NCBI GenBank assembly: GCA_001414345.1
Contig: LLCB01000027.1
Span: 1 to 64,000, forward strand
Length of the DNA stretch: 64,000 bases
Reading direction: 5' to 3'
DNA from: Hymenoscyphus infarciens
Taxonomy: Eukaryota; Ascomycota; Leotiomycetes; Helotiales; Helotiaceae
Under the pieces are notes generated by a model that worked only from the letters and a program-made list of their open reading frames with translations, did not search any database and was not told the origin of the DNA. This document shows positions 53,081-64,000 of this stretch, piece by piece (the stretch's first letter is position 1; each line of letters begins with the position of its first letter). A program made the position numbers and the translations under genes.

Positions 53081-55145
53081 TTACTCTTAAGAATTACTAT
53101 TAGTTAAAGCTTTATTCTATTTCTATTATATACTCCTTTACTCTTATAACGTAATATTCGCCTTTTACTAAATAAGATATACTTATTTACTTCTCTAAGA
53201 AAACCTATATACTTTACTATATATAACCTAAGTTGTATTCTAGCTAGTATATATAAGATATCTAGAAAGTAAGTAAATCTTTAAAACCTTTATAAACTAT
53301 TATTAATATCTAGTCTAAACTAGTTATTTACTCTACTTAGCTATACTAAATAAAGAATAAACTTAGGAACTTAGATTCTAATTTAATACCTTAACTACTA
53401 TAAATAAAATAGATTTATAGAACGTTATATACTTAGGCCTTATAAAAGATATTATTAATAGCTATAAAGCTCTTAGTTATATAATATTAGATAGAATATA
53501 AAGTTATTATAATAAATATAATAATATCTTTTATAAGATTCTTTAAAATGTTACTAAATAGACTAGTATAGACTCGTCACTCTTTAGTAATCTAATAACT
53601 ACTAACTACTATAATTACTATCTTTAGAAAGAAGTAGAATTCTTTAATAGAAGTTCTTACTAATTTATAAATAGTCTTAGTTTAGAAAGAGATATAATAA
53701 AGATATAGTATACCTATAATTTAATAATTCTTATTAATAAAGTTTACTAAGATAATCTATAACATAGTTACTAGTATATTACTTAAAGTAAGACTCTTAG
53801 TCTTTCCTTACTCTAAAATACTAAGTACTACTTATAGCTACTATAAGTACTCTATACTAGGTTACGTAACTACCTTTATTATTAAAATTATTACTACTAT
53901 TATTTTAATTACTCTTATTTATTAAAATAAATAAAAGAAATAAAGTATTAAATAATATCTCTTATAAAGTCTATACTAAGTAAATAGCTTTCTTTTCTCT
54001 ACTACTATCTAGGTAAAACTTAACCTATTATTCTAAGAGCTAGCTATAGTAAGGATTTACCTAATCTTATTTATATTATCTAGCTTTAATTTTATCTAGC
54101 TCTATTATAATTTATAGTTAATAGATTGTCTTATTTTATAATATATATATTAAAGGAACTATTACTTTATAATAAGTTATTATTATAAAATCTTATTTAT
54201 AAAATACTACCTTTTAAAATAACTATTCTAATAAGTATTTATCTTAGATAAACTTATATAGAATAGTACTTTTTAAATATACCTCTTAGAATAACTCTAT
54301 ATATATATATATAGTAGAAGTAAGAGTAAAGTTTATAGTAATATTATTAGTAACTTTACTAGTAAAGTTTATATAAGTTTAACCTATATTAGATTAGTTA
54401 TAGTAAAAGGATTAGAAAGATTAAGTTTTCTAGTTTCTATCTAGTTACCTTTCCTTAGTAATAAAAGTACCTCTTATTTAACTAAGGATTTAACCTCTCT
54501 ATTAAATAAATTAAGACTTAAGACTTTTTATTTTAAATTATAAAATAAAATAACTCGATAATATTAGTATATTTAGTAGTAAAAGTTTATATATATATAA
54601 CGCTTTACTCTCTAGTATAGTCTTCTCTATCTACTACCTTATACTAGGTTATCTATAACCTTTCTATATTAGCTAAAATTCTTATAACTTCTTATAATAT
54701 AATAGGGTTTATTTATCTCCTAACTACCTCTTAGCTACCTTTTAACTACCTTACTATATATTATTTAAAATTACTATTAGTTAGAGAATAAGTTTATCTA
54801 GCTTTTTCTCTCTTTATCGACTATACTAGTAAAGATAATAAAGTTCTATCTAGTATAATTTAGTAACTATATAACCTCCTTATACTCTTATTATCTTTAA
54901 AATCGTTATACCTTTTTAATAGCTATCTTAGTAGCCTTTCTCTTATTATTTAGTACTAAGAAGGCGATAGATAAAACCTTATAAATTCTACACCTACTAT
55001 ACCTTAATAAGAAGATAATAGGATATATAATATAAGATCTTTATTATACTTAGCTTTGTTTTTATTTTTTTTAGTTTCTTTTTAGCTATCTAAAGCCAGC
55101 GTTATATAGACGTACTTAGACTCTACTTTATTAGTAGAAAGACTA
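53081..55145. other. AT-rich core before the right array, no gene assigned
   Basis: Both strands offer long readings through TAA/TAG, but without stop-free stretches good enough to choose a frame. Confidence 0.4.
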
Positions 55146-58100
55146 TACTCAATTACTTAGTATTACCTAGTATTATTACTACTAAAGTAATCGAGAAATA
55201 AGTCTATAACCTAGTATTACTATTATTAGTATTAAAGTAATTAATAAATAAATTAATTATCTAGTACTATAACTACTAGAGTAATAGATAAATATATTAG
55301 TTCTAAGATAATCTAAATAAATCGATTACCTAGTATTATTAGTTTTATTTACTTATTAGCTAAGGTAATAGCTAAGTATATAAATCTAGATAAGCTTATA
55401 TATATATTAATTAAATAAAAATTAAGTATACTAGTAAGTATATTTAATCTAAGAGAAGATTCTTATAACTATATTACTTAAAAGTCTTTTAAAGATATAT
55501 TAGACTTTCTCTTTTTCTTATTTAATAGTACTATTAAGATAATTAATAAATAAATTAATTACTTAGTAATTAATAAATAAAATCGATTACCTAGAGATAT
55601 TACTATAAAAGTAATTAATAAATAAATCGATTATCTAGTAGTTTTACTAGTACTATAATCAATAAATAAATCGATTATAAAGATTACTACTAAAGTAATT
55701 AATAAATAAATCGATTATCTAGTATTATTATTACTAGTAGAGTAATCGATAAATTAATCGATTACCTAGTATTATTATTACTAGTAGAGTAATCGATAAA
55801 TAAATCGATTACCTAGGAAGATTACTACTAAGGTAATCGATAAATAAATCGATTAGTACTATTACTAGTACTATAATCGATAAATAAATCGATTACCTAG
55901 TATTATTATTACTAGTAGAGTAATCGATAAATAAATCGATTACCTAGTAGTATTACTAATACTATAATCGATAAATAAATCGATTACCTAGTATTATTAT
56001 TCCTAGTAAGGTAATCGATAAATAAATCGATTATCTAGTAGTATTATTACTAATAAGGTAATCGATAAATAAATCGATTACCTAGTATTATTATTTCTAG
56101 TAAGGTAATTAATAAATAAATCGATTACCTAGTATTATTTCTAGTAAGGTAATTAATAAATTAATCGATTACTATTATTATTATTACTAATAAGATAATC
56201 GATAAATAAATCGATTACTTAGTATTATTAGTACTAAGGTAATTAATAAATAAATCAATTACTTAGTATTATTATTTCTAGTAAGATAATTGATAAATTA
56301 ATCGATTACCTAGTATTATTATTACTAAGGTAATTAATAAATAAATCAATTACTTAGTATTATTTCTAGTAAGATAATTAATAAATAAATCGATTACTTA
56401 GTAGTATTACTATTAAGATAATTAATAAATAAATCGATTACCTAGTATTATTTCTAGTAAGGTAATCGATAAATAAATCGATTACTTAGTAGTATTACTA
56501 TTAAGGTAATCGATAAATAAATCGATTACTTAGTATTATTATTTCTAGTAAGGTAATTGATAAATTAATTAATTACCTAGTATTATTATTACTAAAGTAA
56601 TTAATAAATAAATCGATTACCTAGTATTATTTCTAGTAAGGTAATCGATAAATAAATCGATTACCTAGTATTATTTCTAGTAAGGTAATTGATAAAATAG
56701 TATTAATATTACTAGTAAGATAATCAATAAATAAATCGATTACCTAGTATTATTATTTCTAGTAAGGTAATTAATAAATAAATCGATTACCTAGTATTAT
56801 TATTTCTAGTAAGATAATCGATAAATAAATCGATTACTTAGTATTATTATTACTAAGGTAATCGATAAATAAATCGATTACCTAGTATTATTTCTAGTAA
56901 AGTAATCGATAAATAAATCGATTATCTAGTAGTATTACTATTAAGGTAATTAATAAATAAATCGATTACCTAGTATTATTATTACTAAGGTAATCGATAA
57001 ATAAATCGATTACCTAGTAGTATTACTATTAAGGTAATCGATAAATAAATCGATTATCTAGTATTATTATTTCTAGTAAGGTAATTAATAAATTAATTAA
57101 TTACCTAGTATTATTATTACTAAGGTAATCGATAAATAAATCGATTACCTAGTATTATTTCTAGTAAAGTAATCGATAAATAAATCGATTATCTAGTAGT
57201 ATTACTATTAAGATAATTAATAAATAAATCGATTACCTAGTATTATTATTACTAAGGTAATTGATAAATAAATCGATTATCTAGTAGTATTACTATTAAG
57301 GTAATTAATAAATAAATCGATTACTTAGTATTATTATTTCTAGTAAGGTAATTGATAAATTAATTAATTACCTAGTATTATTATTACTAAGGTAATTAAT
57401 AAATAAATCGATTACCTAGTATTATTTCTAGTAAGGTAATTAATAAATAAATCGATTACCTAGTAGTATTACTATTAAGGTAATTAATAAATAAATCGAT
57501 TACTTAGTATTATTATTATTAAGATAATCGATAAATAAATCGATTACCTAGTATTATTTCTAGTAAAGTAATTGATAAATAAATTAATTACTATTATTAT
57601 TATTACTAATAAGGTAATTGATAAATAAATCGATTACTTAGTAGTATTATTCCTAGTAAGGTAATTAATAAATAAATCGATTATCTAGTATTATTATTTC
57701 TAGTAAGATAATTAATAAATAAATCGATTACCTAGTATTATTATTTCTAGTAAAGTAATTAATAAATAAATCGATTACCTAGTATTATTATTACTAAAGT
57801 AATTAATAAATAAATCGATTACCTAGTATTATTTTTAATAAAGTAATTGATAAATAAATTAATTATCTAGTATTATTTCTAGTAAGATAATCGATAAATA
57901 AATCAATTACTATTATTATTATTACTAGTAAGATAATCGATAAATAAATCGATTACCTAGTATTATTATTACTAAGGTAATTAATAAATAAATCGATTAC
58001 CTAGTATTATTATTTCTAGTAAGGTAATTAATAAATTAATCGATTACTTAGTATTATTATTACTAAAGTAATTAATAAATAAATCGATTACCTAGTATTA

Positions 58101-61100
58101 TTTCTAGTAAGATAATTAATAAATAAATCGATTACCTAGTAGTATTACTATTAAAGTAATTAATAAATAAATCAATTACTTAGTATTATTTCTAATAAAG
58201 TAATTAATAAATAAATTAATTACCTAGTAGTATTACTATTAAGGTAATCGATAAATAAATCGATTACCTAGTATTATTATTTCTAGTAAAGTAATTAATA
58301 AATTAATCGATTACCTAGTATTATTATTACTAAAGTAATTGATAAATAAATCGATTACCTAGTATTATTTCTAGTAAAGTAATTAATAAATAAATCGATT
58401 ACCTAGTATTATTTCTAATAAGGTAATCGATAAAATAGTATTAATATTACTAGTAAGGTAATTAATAAATAAATCGATTACTTAGTATTATTATTTCTAG
58501 TAAGATAATCGATAAATAAATCAATTACTTAGTATTATTATTTCTAGTAAAGTAATCGATAAATAAATCGATTACCTAGTATTATTTCTAGTAAGATAAT
58601 CGATAAATAAATCGATTACCTAGTAGTATTACTATTAAGGTAATTAATAAATAAATCGATTACCTAGTATTATTATTTCTAGTAAAGTAATTAATAAATT
58701 AATCGATTACTTAGTATTATTATTACTAAGGTAATTAATAAATAAATCGATTACCTAGTATTATTATTTCTAGTAAGGTAATCGATAAATTAATTAATTA
58801 CCTAGTATTATTATTACTAAGGTAATCGATAAATAAATCGATTACCTAGTATTATTTCTAGTAAGATAATCGATAAATAAATCGATTACCTAGTATTATT
58901 TCTAGTAAGGTAATTAATAAAATAGTATTAATATTACTAGTAAGGTAATCGATAAATAAATCGATTACCTAGTAGTATTATTCCTAGTAAGGTAATTGAT
59001 AAATAAATCGATTATCTAGTATTATTATTTCTAGTAAAGTAATTAATAAATAAATCGATTACCTAGTATTATTATTTCTAGTAAAGTAATTAATAAATAA
59101 ATCGATTACTTAGTATTATTATTACTAAGGTAATTAATAAATAAATCGATTACTTAATATTATTTCTAGTAAAGTAATTAATAAATAAATCGATTACCTA
59201 GTATTATTTCTAGTAAGGTAATCGATAAATAAATCGATTACTATTATTATTATTACTAGTAAGGTAATTAATAAATAAATTAATTACCTAGTATTATTAT
59301 TACTAAGGTAATTAATAAATAAATTAATTACCTAGTATTATTATTTCTAGTAAAGTAATTAATAAATTAATTAATTACCTAGTATTATTATTACTAAGGT
59401 AATTAATAAATAAATCGATTACTTAGTATTATTTCTAGTAAGATAATCGATAAATAAATCGATTACTTAGTAGTATTACTATTAAGGTAATCGATAAATA
59501 AATCGATTACCTAGTATTATTTCTAGTAAGGTAATTAATAAATAAATCGATTACCTAGTAGTATTACTATTAAGGTAATTAATAAATAAATCGATTATCT
59601 AGTATTATTATTTCTAGTAAGATAATCGATAAATTAATTGATTATCTAGTATTATTATTACTAAGGTAATCGATAAATAAATCAATTACCTAGTATTATT
59701 TCTAGTAAAGTAATTAATAAATAAATCGATTACCTAGTATTATTATTTCTAGTAAGGTAATCGATAAATAAATCGATTACTTAGTATTATTTCTAGTAAG
59801 GTAATTGATAAATAAATCGATTACTTAGTAGTATTACTATTAAGATAATCGATAAATAAATCGATTACCTAGTATTATTATTTCTAGTAAGGTAATTAAT
59901 AAATTAATTGATTACTTAGTATTATTATTACTAAGGTAATCGATAAATAAATCGATTACTTAGTATTATTTCTAGTAAAGTAATCGATAAATAAATCGAT
60001 TACCTAGTAGTATTACTATTAAGATAATCGATAAATAAATCAATTACCTAGTATTATTATTACTAAGGTAATCGATAAATAAATCGATTATCTAGTAGTA
60101 TTACTAGTAAGGTAATCGATAAATTAATCGATTACCTAGTATTATTATTACTAAGGTAATTAATAAATAAATCGATTATCTAGTATTATTTCTAGTAAAG
60201 TAATCGATAAATAAATCGATTACTTAGTAGTATTACTATTAAGGTAATTAATAAATAAATCGATTACTTAGTATTATTATTACTAAGGTAATTGATAAAT
60301 AAATCGATTACCTAGTATTATTTCTAGTAAGGTAATTAATAAATAAATTAATTACTATTATTATTATTACTAGTAAGGTAATTGATAAATAAATCGATTA
60401 CCTAGTAGTATTATTCCTAGTAAGGTAATTGATAAATAAATCGATTACTTAGTATTATTATTTCTAGTAAGGTAATTAATAAATAAATCGATTATCTAGT
60501 ATTATTATTTCTAGTAAGGTAATTGATAGAAAAATTGATTACTTAGTATTATTATTATTAAAGTAATTAATAAATAAATTAATTACTTAGTATTATTTCT
60601 AGTAAGATAATTGATAAATAAATCGATTACTTAGTATTATTTCTAGTAAGATAATTAATAAATAAATCGATTACTATTATTATTATTACTAGTAAGGTAA
60701 TTAATAAATAAATTAATTACTTAGTATTATTATTACTAAAGTAATTAATAAATAAATTAATTACCTAGTATTATTATTTCTAGTAAGGTAATTAATAAAT
60801 AAATCGATTATTTAGTATTATTATTTCTAGTAAGGTAATCGATAAATAAATCGATTATCTAGTATTATTATTACTAAGGTAATTGATAAATAAATTAATT
60901 ACTTAGTATTATTTCTAGTAAGATAATCGATAAATAAATCGATTACCTAGTATTATTTCTAGTAAGGTAATCGATAAATAAATCGATTACTATTATTATT
61001 ATTACTAGTAAGGTAATTAATAAATAAATTAATTACTTAGTATTATTATTACTAAAGTAATTAATAAATAAATCGATTACCTAGTATTATTATTTCTAGT

Positions 61101-61890
61101 AAGATAATTAATAAATTAATTAATTACTTAGTATTATTATTACTAAAGTAATTGATAAATAAATTAATTACCTAGTATTATTTCTAGTAAAATAATTAAT
61201 AAATAAATCGATTACTTAGTAGTATTACTATTAAGGTAATCGATAAATAAATCGATTACCTAGTATTATTTCTAATAAGGTAATTAATAAATAAATCGAT
61301 TATCTAATAGTATTACTATTAAGATAATTGATAAATAAATTAATTATCTAGTATTATTATTTCTAGTAAGATAATTAATAAATTAATTAATTACCTAGTA
61401 TTATTATTACTAAGGTAATTGATAAATAAATCGATTATCTAGTATTATTTCTAGTAAGGTAATTAATAAATAAATCGATTACTTAGTAGTATTACTATTA
61501 AGGTAATCGATAAATAAATCGATTACCTAGTATTATTATTATTAAGGTAATCGATAAATAAATCGATTACCTAGTATTATTTCTAGTAAGGTAATTGATA
61601 AATAAATCGATTACTTAGTATTATTATTTTTAGTAAGATTATTAATAAATTAATCGATTACCTAGTATTATTATTACTAATAAGGTAATCGATAAATTAA
61701 TCGATTACCTAGTATTATTATTTCTAGTAAAGTAATTAATAAATAAATCGATTACTTAGTATTATTTTTACTAGTATAATTAATAAATAAATCGATTACT
61801 TACTTCTATTTCTCTTAAATTTATTATAAGGTAATTAATAAATAAATCTATTACTTTATACTTTTTTTATATAAGTAATCGATAAATTAA
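55146..61890 (-). repeat. Right array of 47-bp hairpin repeats
   Basis: The same 47-bp (or 44-bp) unit as the left array but in the opposite orientation: arms GGTAATCGAT and ATCGATTACC around AAATAA, spacer TAGTATTATTATTTCTAGTAA. About 145 units. It starts loosely near 55150, with a repeat-free gap at about 55380-55530. Shortened units (AAAATAGTATTAATATTACT) recur at about 56695, 58435 and 58920, mirroring those of the left array. 61790-61890 matches the inner flank of the left terminal repeat. Confidence 0.95.
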
Positions 61891-62067
61891 TCGAGTACGT
61901 AAAAACCGGTTCTTATAAACTCATGGTCGGATATACACGTAAGATCCGACCCTTGGCAGGGTGTCTGTGCATGCCTAAGGTGCTGAGGAGCTTGAATTTA
62001 AGCGGTGAAAACTCTGCTATGTATACAGGGAAATGGGGTCACGTGAGACCCCCTTTTTCCGTGACAG
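61891..62067 (-). repeat. Right end of giant element (terminal inverted repeat)
   Basis: 61895-61964 is the exact inverted copy of 13102-13171. The outer part (61965-62067) is longer than on the left and contains an imperfect palindrome GGGGTCACGTGAGACCCC at 62036-62053, ending CGTGACAG. Confidence 0.85.
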
Positions 62068-62254
62068 CTTCTTATTATCAGACTCTTGATAAAGTGTTAC
62101 GGGTAGTTCATCGTCTGCGAGTCACAACAGCGTGGGTTTATGATAGATGCTTGTATTGAACTCAAATGTAACAAGTAGATAAAAAGGTGAGAAAACACGG
62201 TCCATGATAAGAGTCAAAAACTTCAAAGTCCCCAACTAATGTGACCACAATTCT
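62068..62254. other. Spacer between giant element and dioxygenase gene
   Basis: Ordinary composition. It holds the 3' flank of the minus-strand dioxygenase gene. An open frame crossing from the terminal repeat (61923-62159) is not protein-like. Confidence 0.5.
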
Positions 62255-63410
62255 CTAGATGTTCAAGGCTTCCCGACGCCCAGTAGAGTTGGGGTCTAGG
62301 TAAGGTGCCTCTCCAATTCCACAGACACGATTAGCACGTCTGATACCACTTCCACCATAATCATAAGTAGCACACTGTACGAGAAATAATAAGCGAATAT
62401 CCCGTTTGACAAGGTAGTGAAACTCACATGATACACACTGCGATTATCCCACACAATAAGGTCATCAGTACTCCATTTCACCCTCGCTTGAATCTGATGG
62501 TTCTCCGTAATCAAGCGTTGGAGAAACTCGCACATGAACTTATTCTCGACGTCTCCTAATCCTTCGACTTTCTCGAGATGGTGGCCAAAAGCAAAGAGGG
62601 ATTTCCAGCCGGTGACGGGATTAGTTCGGACACAAGGGTGCGATGCTCTCAGTTCGGGGCCGACATTCTGCGGTGCTCCACGAGTGCCTTTCCACAACCT
62701 GTCGACCACATTTTCCGGCTTGTGGTTCCCAGGACAGAAGACTGCGTTCAACTTCTCGAGCAGCTCTGCCATAGGAGGGGAGAGGAGATCATAGGCTTCG
62801 TATGCGGAGGCAAAGAGGGTGTCTCCCCCGCAACCTGACTTTGTTGTTAGAATGGAATCCCCGCAGACTGGACACTTTTCAGAATTTAGAATTGGGAAGA
62901 TTACTCACCAGGAGTCAACTTCATATGAAGTGTCGTGTAGTCTGGAGTGACATGTTCAAAGGAACCGTCAGTGTGCCAGCCGTCAGCGCGACTTTGATTC
63001 TTCTCAGTGCCCTTGGAGTAGCCTCCCTCCTGGATGTAGAGCTTCTTCTTGGGGTCGCGGGCTGGAGACAAGACCTCGCCGTCTAGCGAGCCATCAGGCA
63101 ACTCCATATGGTTGACTGGATGGATCCAGAGATCCGAGGTTGAGGGTCTTCCCGTGAGTTGACCTAGCTTGCGCGCGAGCAATTTCTGGTCCGGGATGCT
63201 GAGATCGTTTTGCTTGGGGAAGATGACAAGACCGCGACGCGAAACGAGGATCGCGAGGTCGCGGATTTTGGCATCGGATTCTGGCGAGTGGAGAATCTCT
63301 GATACACTGAGTCCGTCGAGGACTGTTCCGATCAGGGGAGTCACATCGGATTGTTGGTATTTGTCCAAAGTGCCGGACGAGGTGAAGGACTCAGTCTGGA
63401 TGGAACCCAT
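62255..63410 (-). CDS. TauD-type Fe(II)/2-oxoglutarate-dependent dioxygenase
   Basis: Three exons on the minus strand: 62909-63410, 62428-62834 and 62255-62374. The introns are 74 nt (62835-62908, GTGAGT donor, TTCTAAC branch site, CAG acceptor) and 53 nt (62375-62427, GTGAGT, TACAG). The exons sum to 1029 nt, 342 residues, ending ALNI-stop. The TauD/TfdA fold is clear: the iron ligands are His146 and Asp148 in WHTDGSF, and His303 in WDNRSVYH; GIRRANRV (from residue 313) supplies the Arg that binds 2-oxoglutarate; PGCGGDTLFASAYEAYD follows the first intron. Such cytosolic enzymes hydroxylate a small substrate, in some cases releasing sulfite from taurine-like sulfonates; the substrate here is unknown. 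Start chosen at the first Met (MGSIQTE). No RIP damage is visible although the giant element ends 188 bp away. Confidence 0.93.
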
Positions 63411-64000
63411 TGTTGAATGTAAGCGTTGTATGAGAAGATGAAGAATGTGAATGAAGCTGACTTCGGGATAAGGTTTTATTCAACGATACCTGATCTTCTT
63501 ATATACATTTCTTTTCTCCTCGAGCCGCTCAGTCTTTCAACGATGATCCTGGTTTTCAGTCTAGAGTTCACTTTGATCACATCTCGATTTTGTCTTCTAA
63601 ATTCCCCCCCCCCCCCCATGCTTATGAGAATCAATCTACTTTCACCGTCAATTCAGCGGTGGATTCAGGTGTGACGCTTGGCTCAAGCAATTGTACCAGG
63701 CTCAATGGGCAGGTTCTTTCTGTAAGAGGCAGTTACTTAGCAAATTTCATGTATTGTACCACACGTGTGGCTCCTTTCAATGTTGATTCCTTATCATCAA
63801 ATTCTATTGCAACCCCCGTTTTCGTCACACGAGCAATGAATCGGATCATAACCCAATTATTTTCTTGGATAACCGTTTTGATTTTTTGGCAGCTGTTGGG
63901 GGATTTGTCCGTTTAGGCAGTCGTTTTCAATTTTCCTAGATTGTTTGAATTTAAATCAGCACTACGAGTCCAGGCGATGAGGGAATTTCTTTCTTTCTAT
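63411..64000. other. Upstream region of the dioxygenase gene, no further gene seen
   Basis: Ordinary composition with a C14 run. Two short overlapping plus-strand open frames here are low-complexity and read across the poly-C tract, so they are not called. It presumably holds the dioxygenase promoter, though no specific site was identified. Confidence 0.5.
63604..63617 (+). repeat. Poly-C tract (14 C)
   Basis: Homopolymer of 14 C, about 195 bp upstream of the dioxygenase start; on the gene's strand it is a poly-G tract. Length may vary between isolates or be a sequencing or assembly uncertainty. Confidence 0.9.

Larger units (their letters stand above)
13047..62067. mobile_element. Giant terminal-inverted-repeat element (about 49 kb), RIP-mutated
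   Basis: The two ends mirror each other. 13102-13171 and 61895-61964 are identical in inverted orientation over about 70 bp, similarity resumes in a GCATGCC..AGGTGCT block further out, and both sides reach a terminal CTGTCACG (13047-13054, 62060-62067) flanked by CTT, a possible 3-bp target duplication. Inward, about 140 bp more match apart from C-T changes, followed by inverted arrays of a 47-bp hairpin unit. The 33-kb core is AT-rich decayed DNA with a nested copia element. I do not recognise the family: CACTA, Academ and Harbinger elements make 3-bp duplications, but no transposase could be named. Exact ends are uncertain by tens of bases. A centromere-like locus is the alternative. Confidence 0.7.

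Noticed and set aside
53390..55140. A long plus-strand frame through many TAA/TAG stops
   Set aside because: Stops are too frequent and TGA is rare in any frame of RIP-mutated DNA, so the reading cannot be told from chance.
13172..61890. Telomeric or subtelomeric repeats
   Set aside because: No TTAGGG-type units; ordinary genes lie on both sides and the array is duplicated in inverted orientation.
13047..62067. Polinton/Maverick-type element
   Set aside because: Ends do not start AG, no 6-bp duplication is visible, and no protein-primed polymerase or retroviral-type integrase motif was seen in the core.
61923..62159. 78-codon frame starting in the right terminal repeat
   Set aside because: It spans the element end into host DNA; composition is not protein-like and the left copy of the tip has no matching frame.
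62534..63086. Plus-strand frames over the dioxygenase gene
   Set aside because: They overlap exons of the well-supported minus-strand gene and cross its introns.
63426..63916. Plus-strand open frames upstream of the dioxygenase
   Set aside because: They overlap each other in different frames and the longer one runs through the poly-C tract; no recognisable motif.

Overview
The window looks like a filamentous ascomycete (Pezizomycotina) chromosome. Its few intact coding stretches have 48-74 nt introns with GT..AG ends and CTAAC-type branch points. About 60 kb of it is extremely AT-rich DNA almost without CA/TG dinucleotides, and diverged repeat copies there differ nearly only by C-T and G-A transitions. 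That is the signature of repeat-induced point mutation (RIP). Species cannot be told.

Layout. (1) 1-455 is ordinary composition with no gene I can support; 456-830 is AT-rich margin. (2) 674-1077 plus 12302-12955 (minus strand) are the two halves of a fungal APH-like phosphotransferase gene. They are split by a transposon nest three levels deep: a small non-autonomous hAT element (1078-12301, perfect 8-bp target duplication), inside it a short LTR element A (1466-11800, 259-bp LTRs, TTATC duplication), and inside that a chromodomain Ty3/gypsy element B (2247-10086, 381-bp LTRs, CTTCG duplication). (3) 13047-62067 is the main feature: a roughly 49-kb block bounded by inverted ends. Its outer 70 bp are identical on both sides, and next to them lie two mirror-image arrays (about 8.6 kb and 6.7 kb) of a 47-bp unit that carries a 26-bp hairpin palindrome. 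The core (21.77-55.15 kb) is RIP-ruined DNA with several decayed reading frames on both strands that I cannot assign to a family, and a nested Ty1/copia element (29859-37636, 175-bp LTRs, TCCTC duplication). I read the block as a giant terminal-inverted-repeat transposon, or less likely a centromere-like locus. (4) 62255-63410 (minus) is an intact three-exon TauD-type Fe(II)/2-oxoglutarate dioxygenase gene, 188 bp beyond the end of the giant element, followed by its upstream region to 64000.

The only gene likely to make a normal protein is the dioxygenase. The phosphotransferase is dead: split by the hAT nest, carrying an in-frame TGA, and cut at its 5' side by the giant element. All retroelement genes are full of RIP-type TAA/TAG stops. 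Order of events from nesting: hAT, then element A, then element B; the copia entered the giant element after the latter existed.
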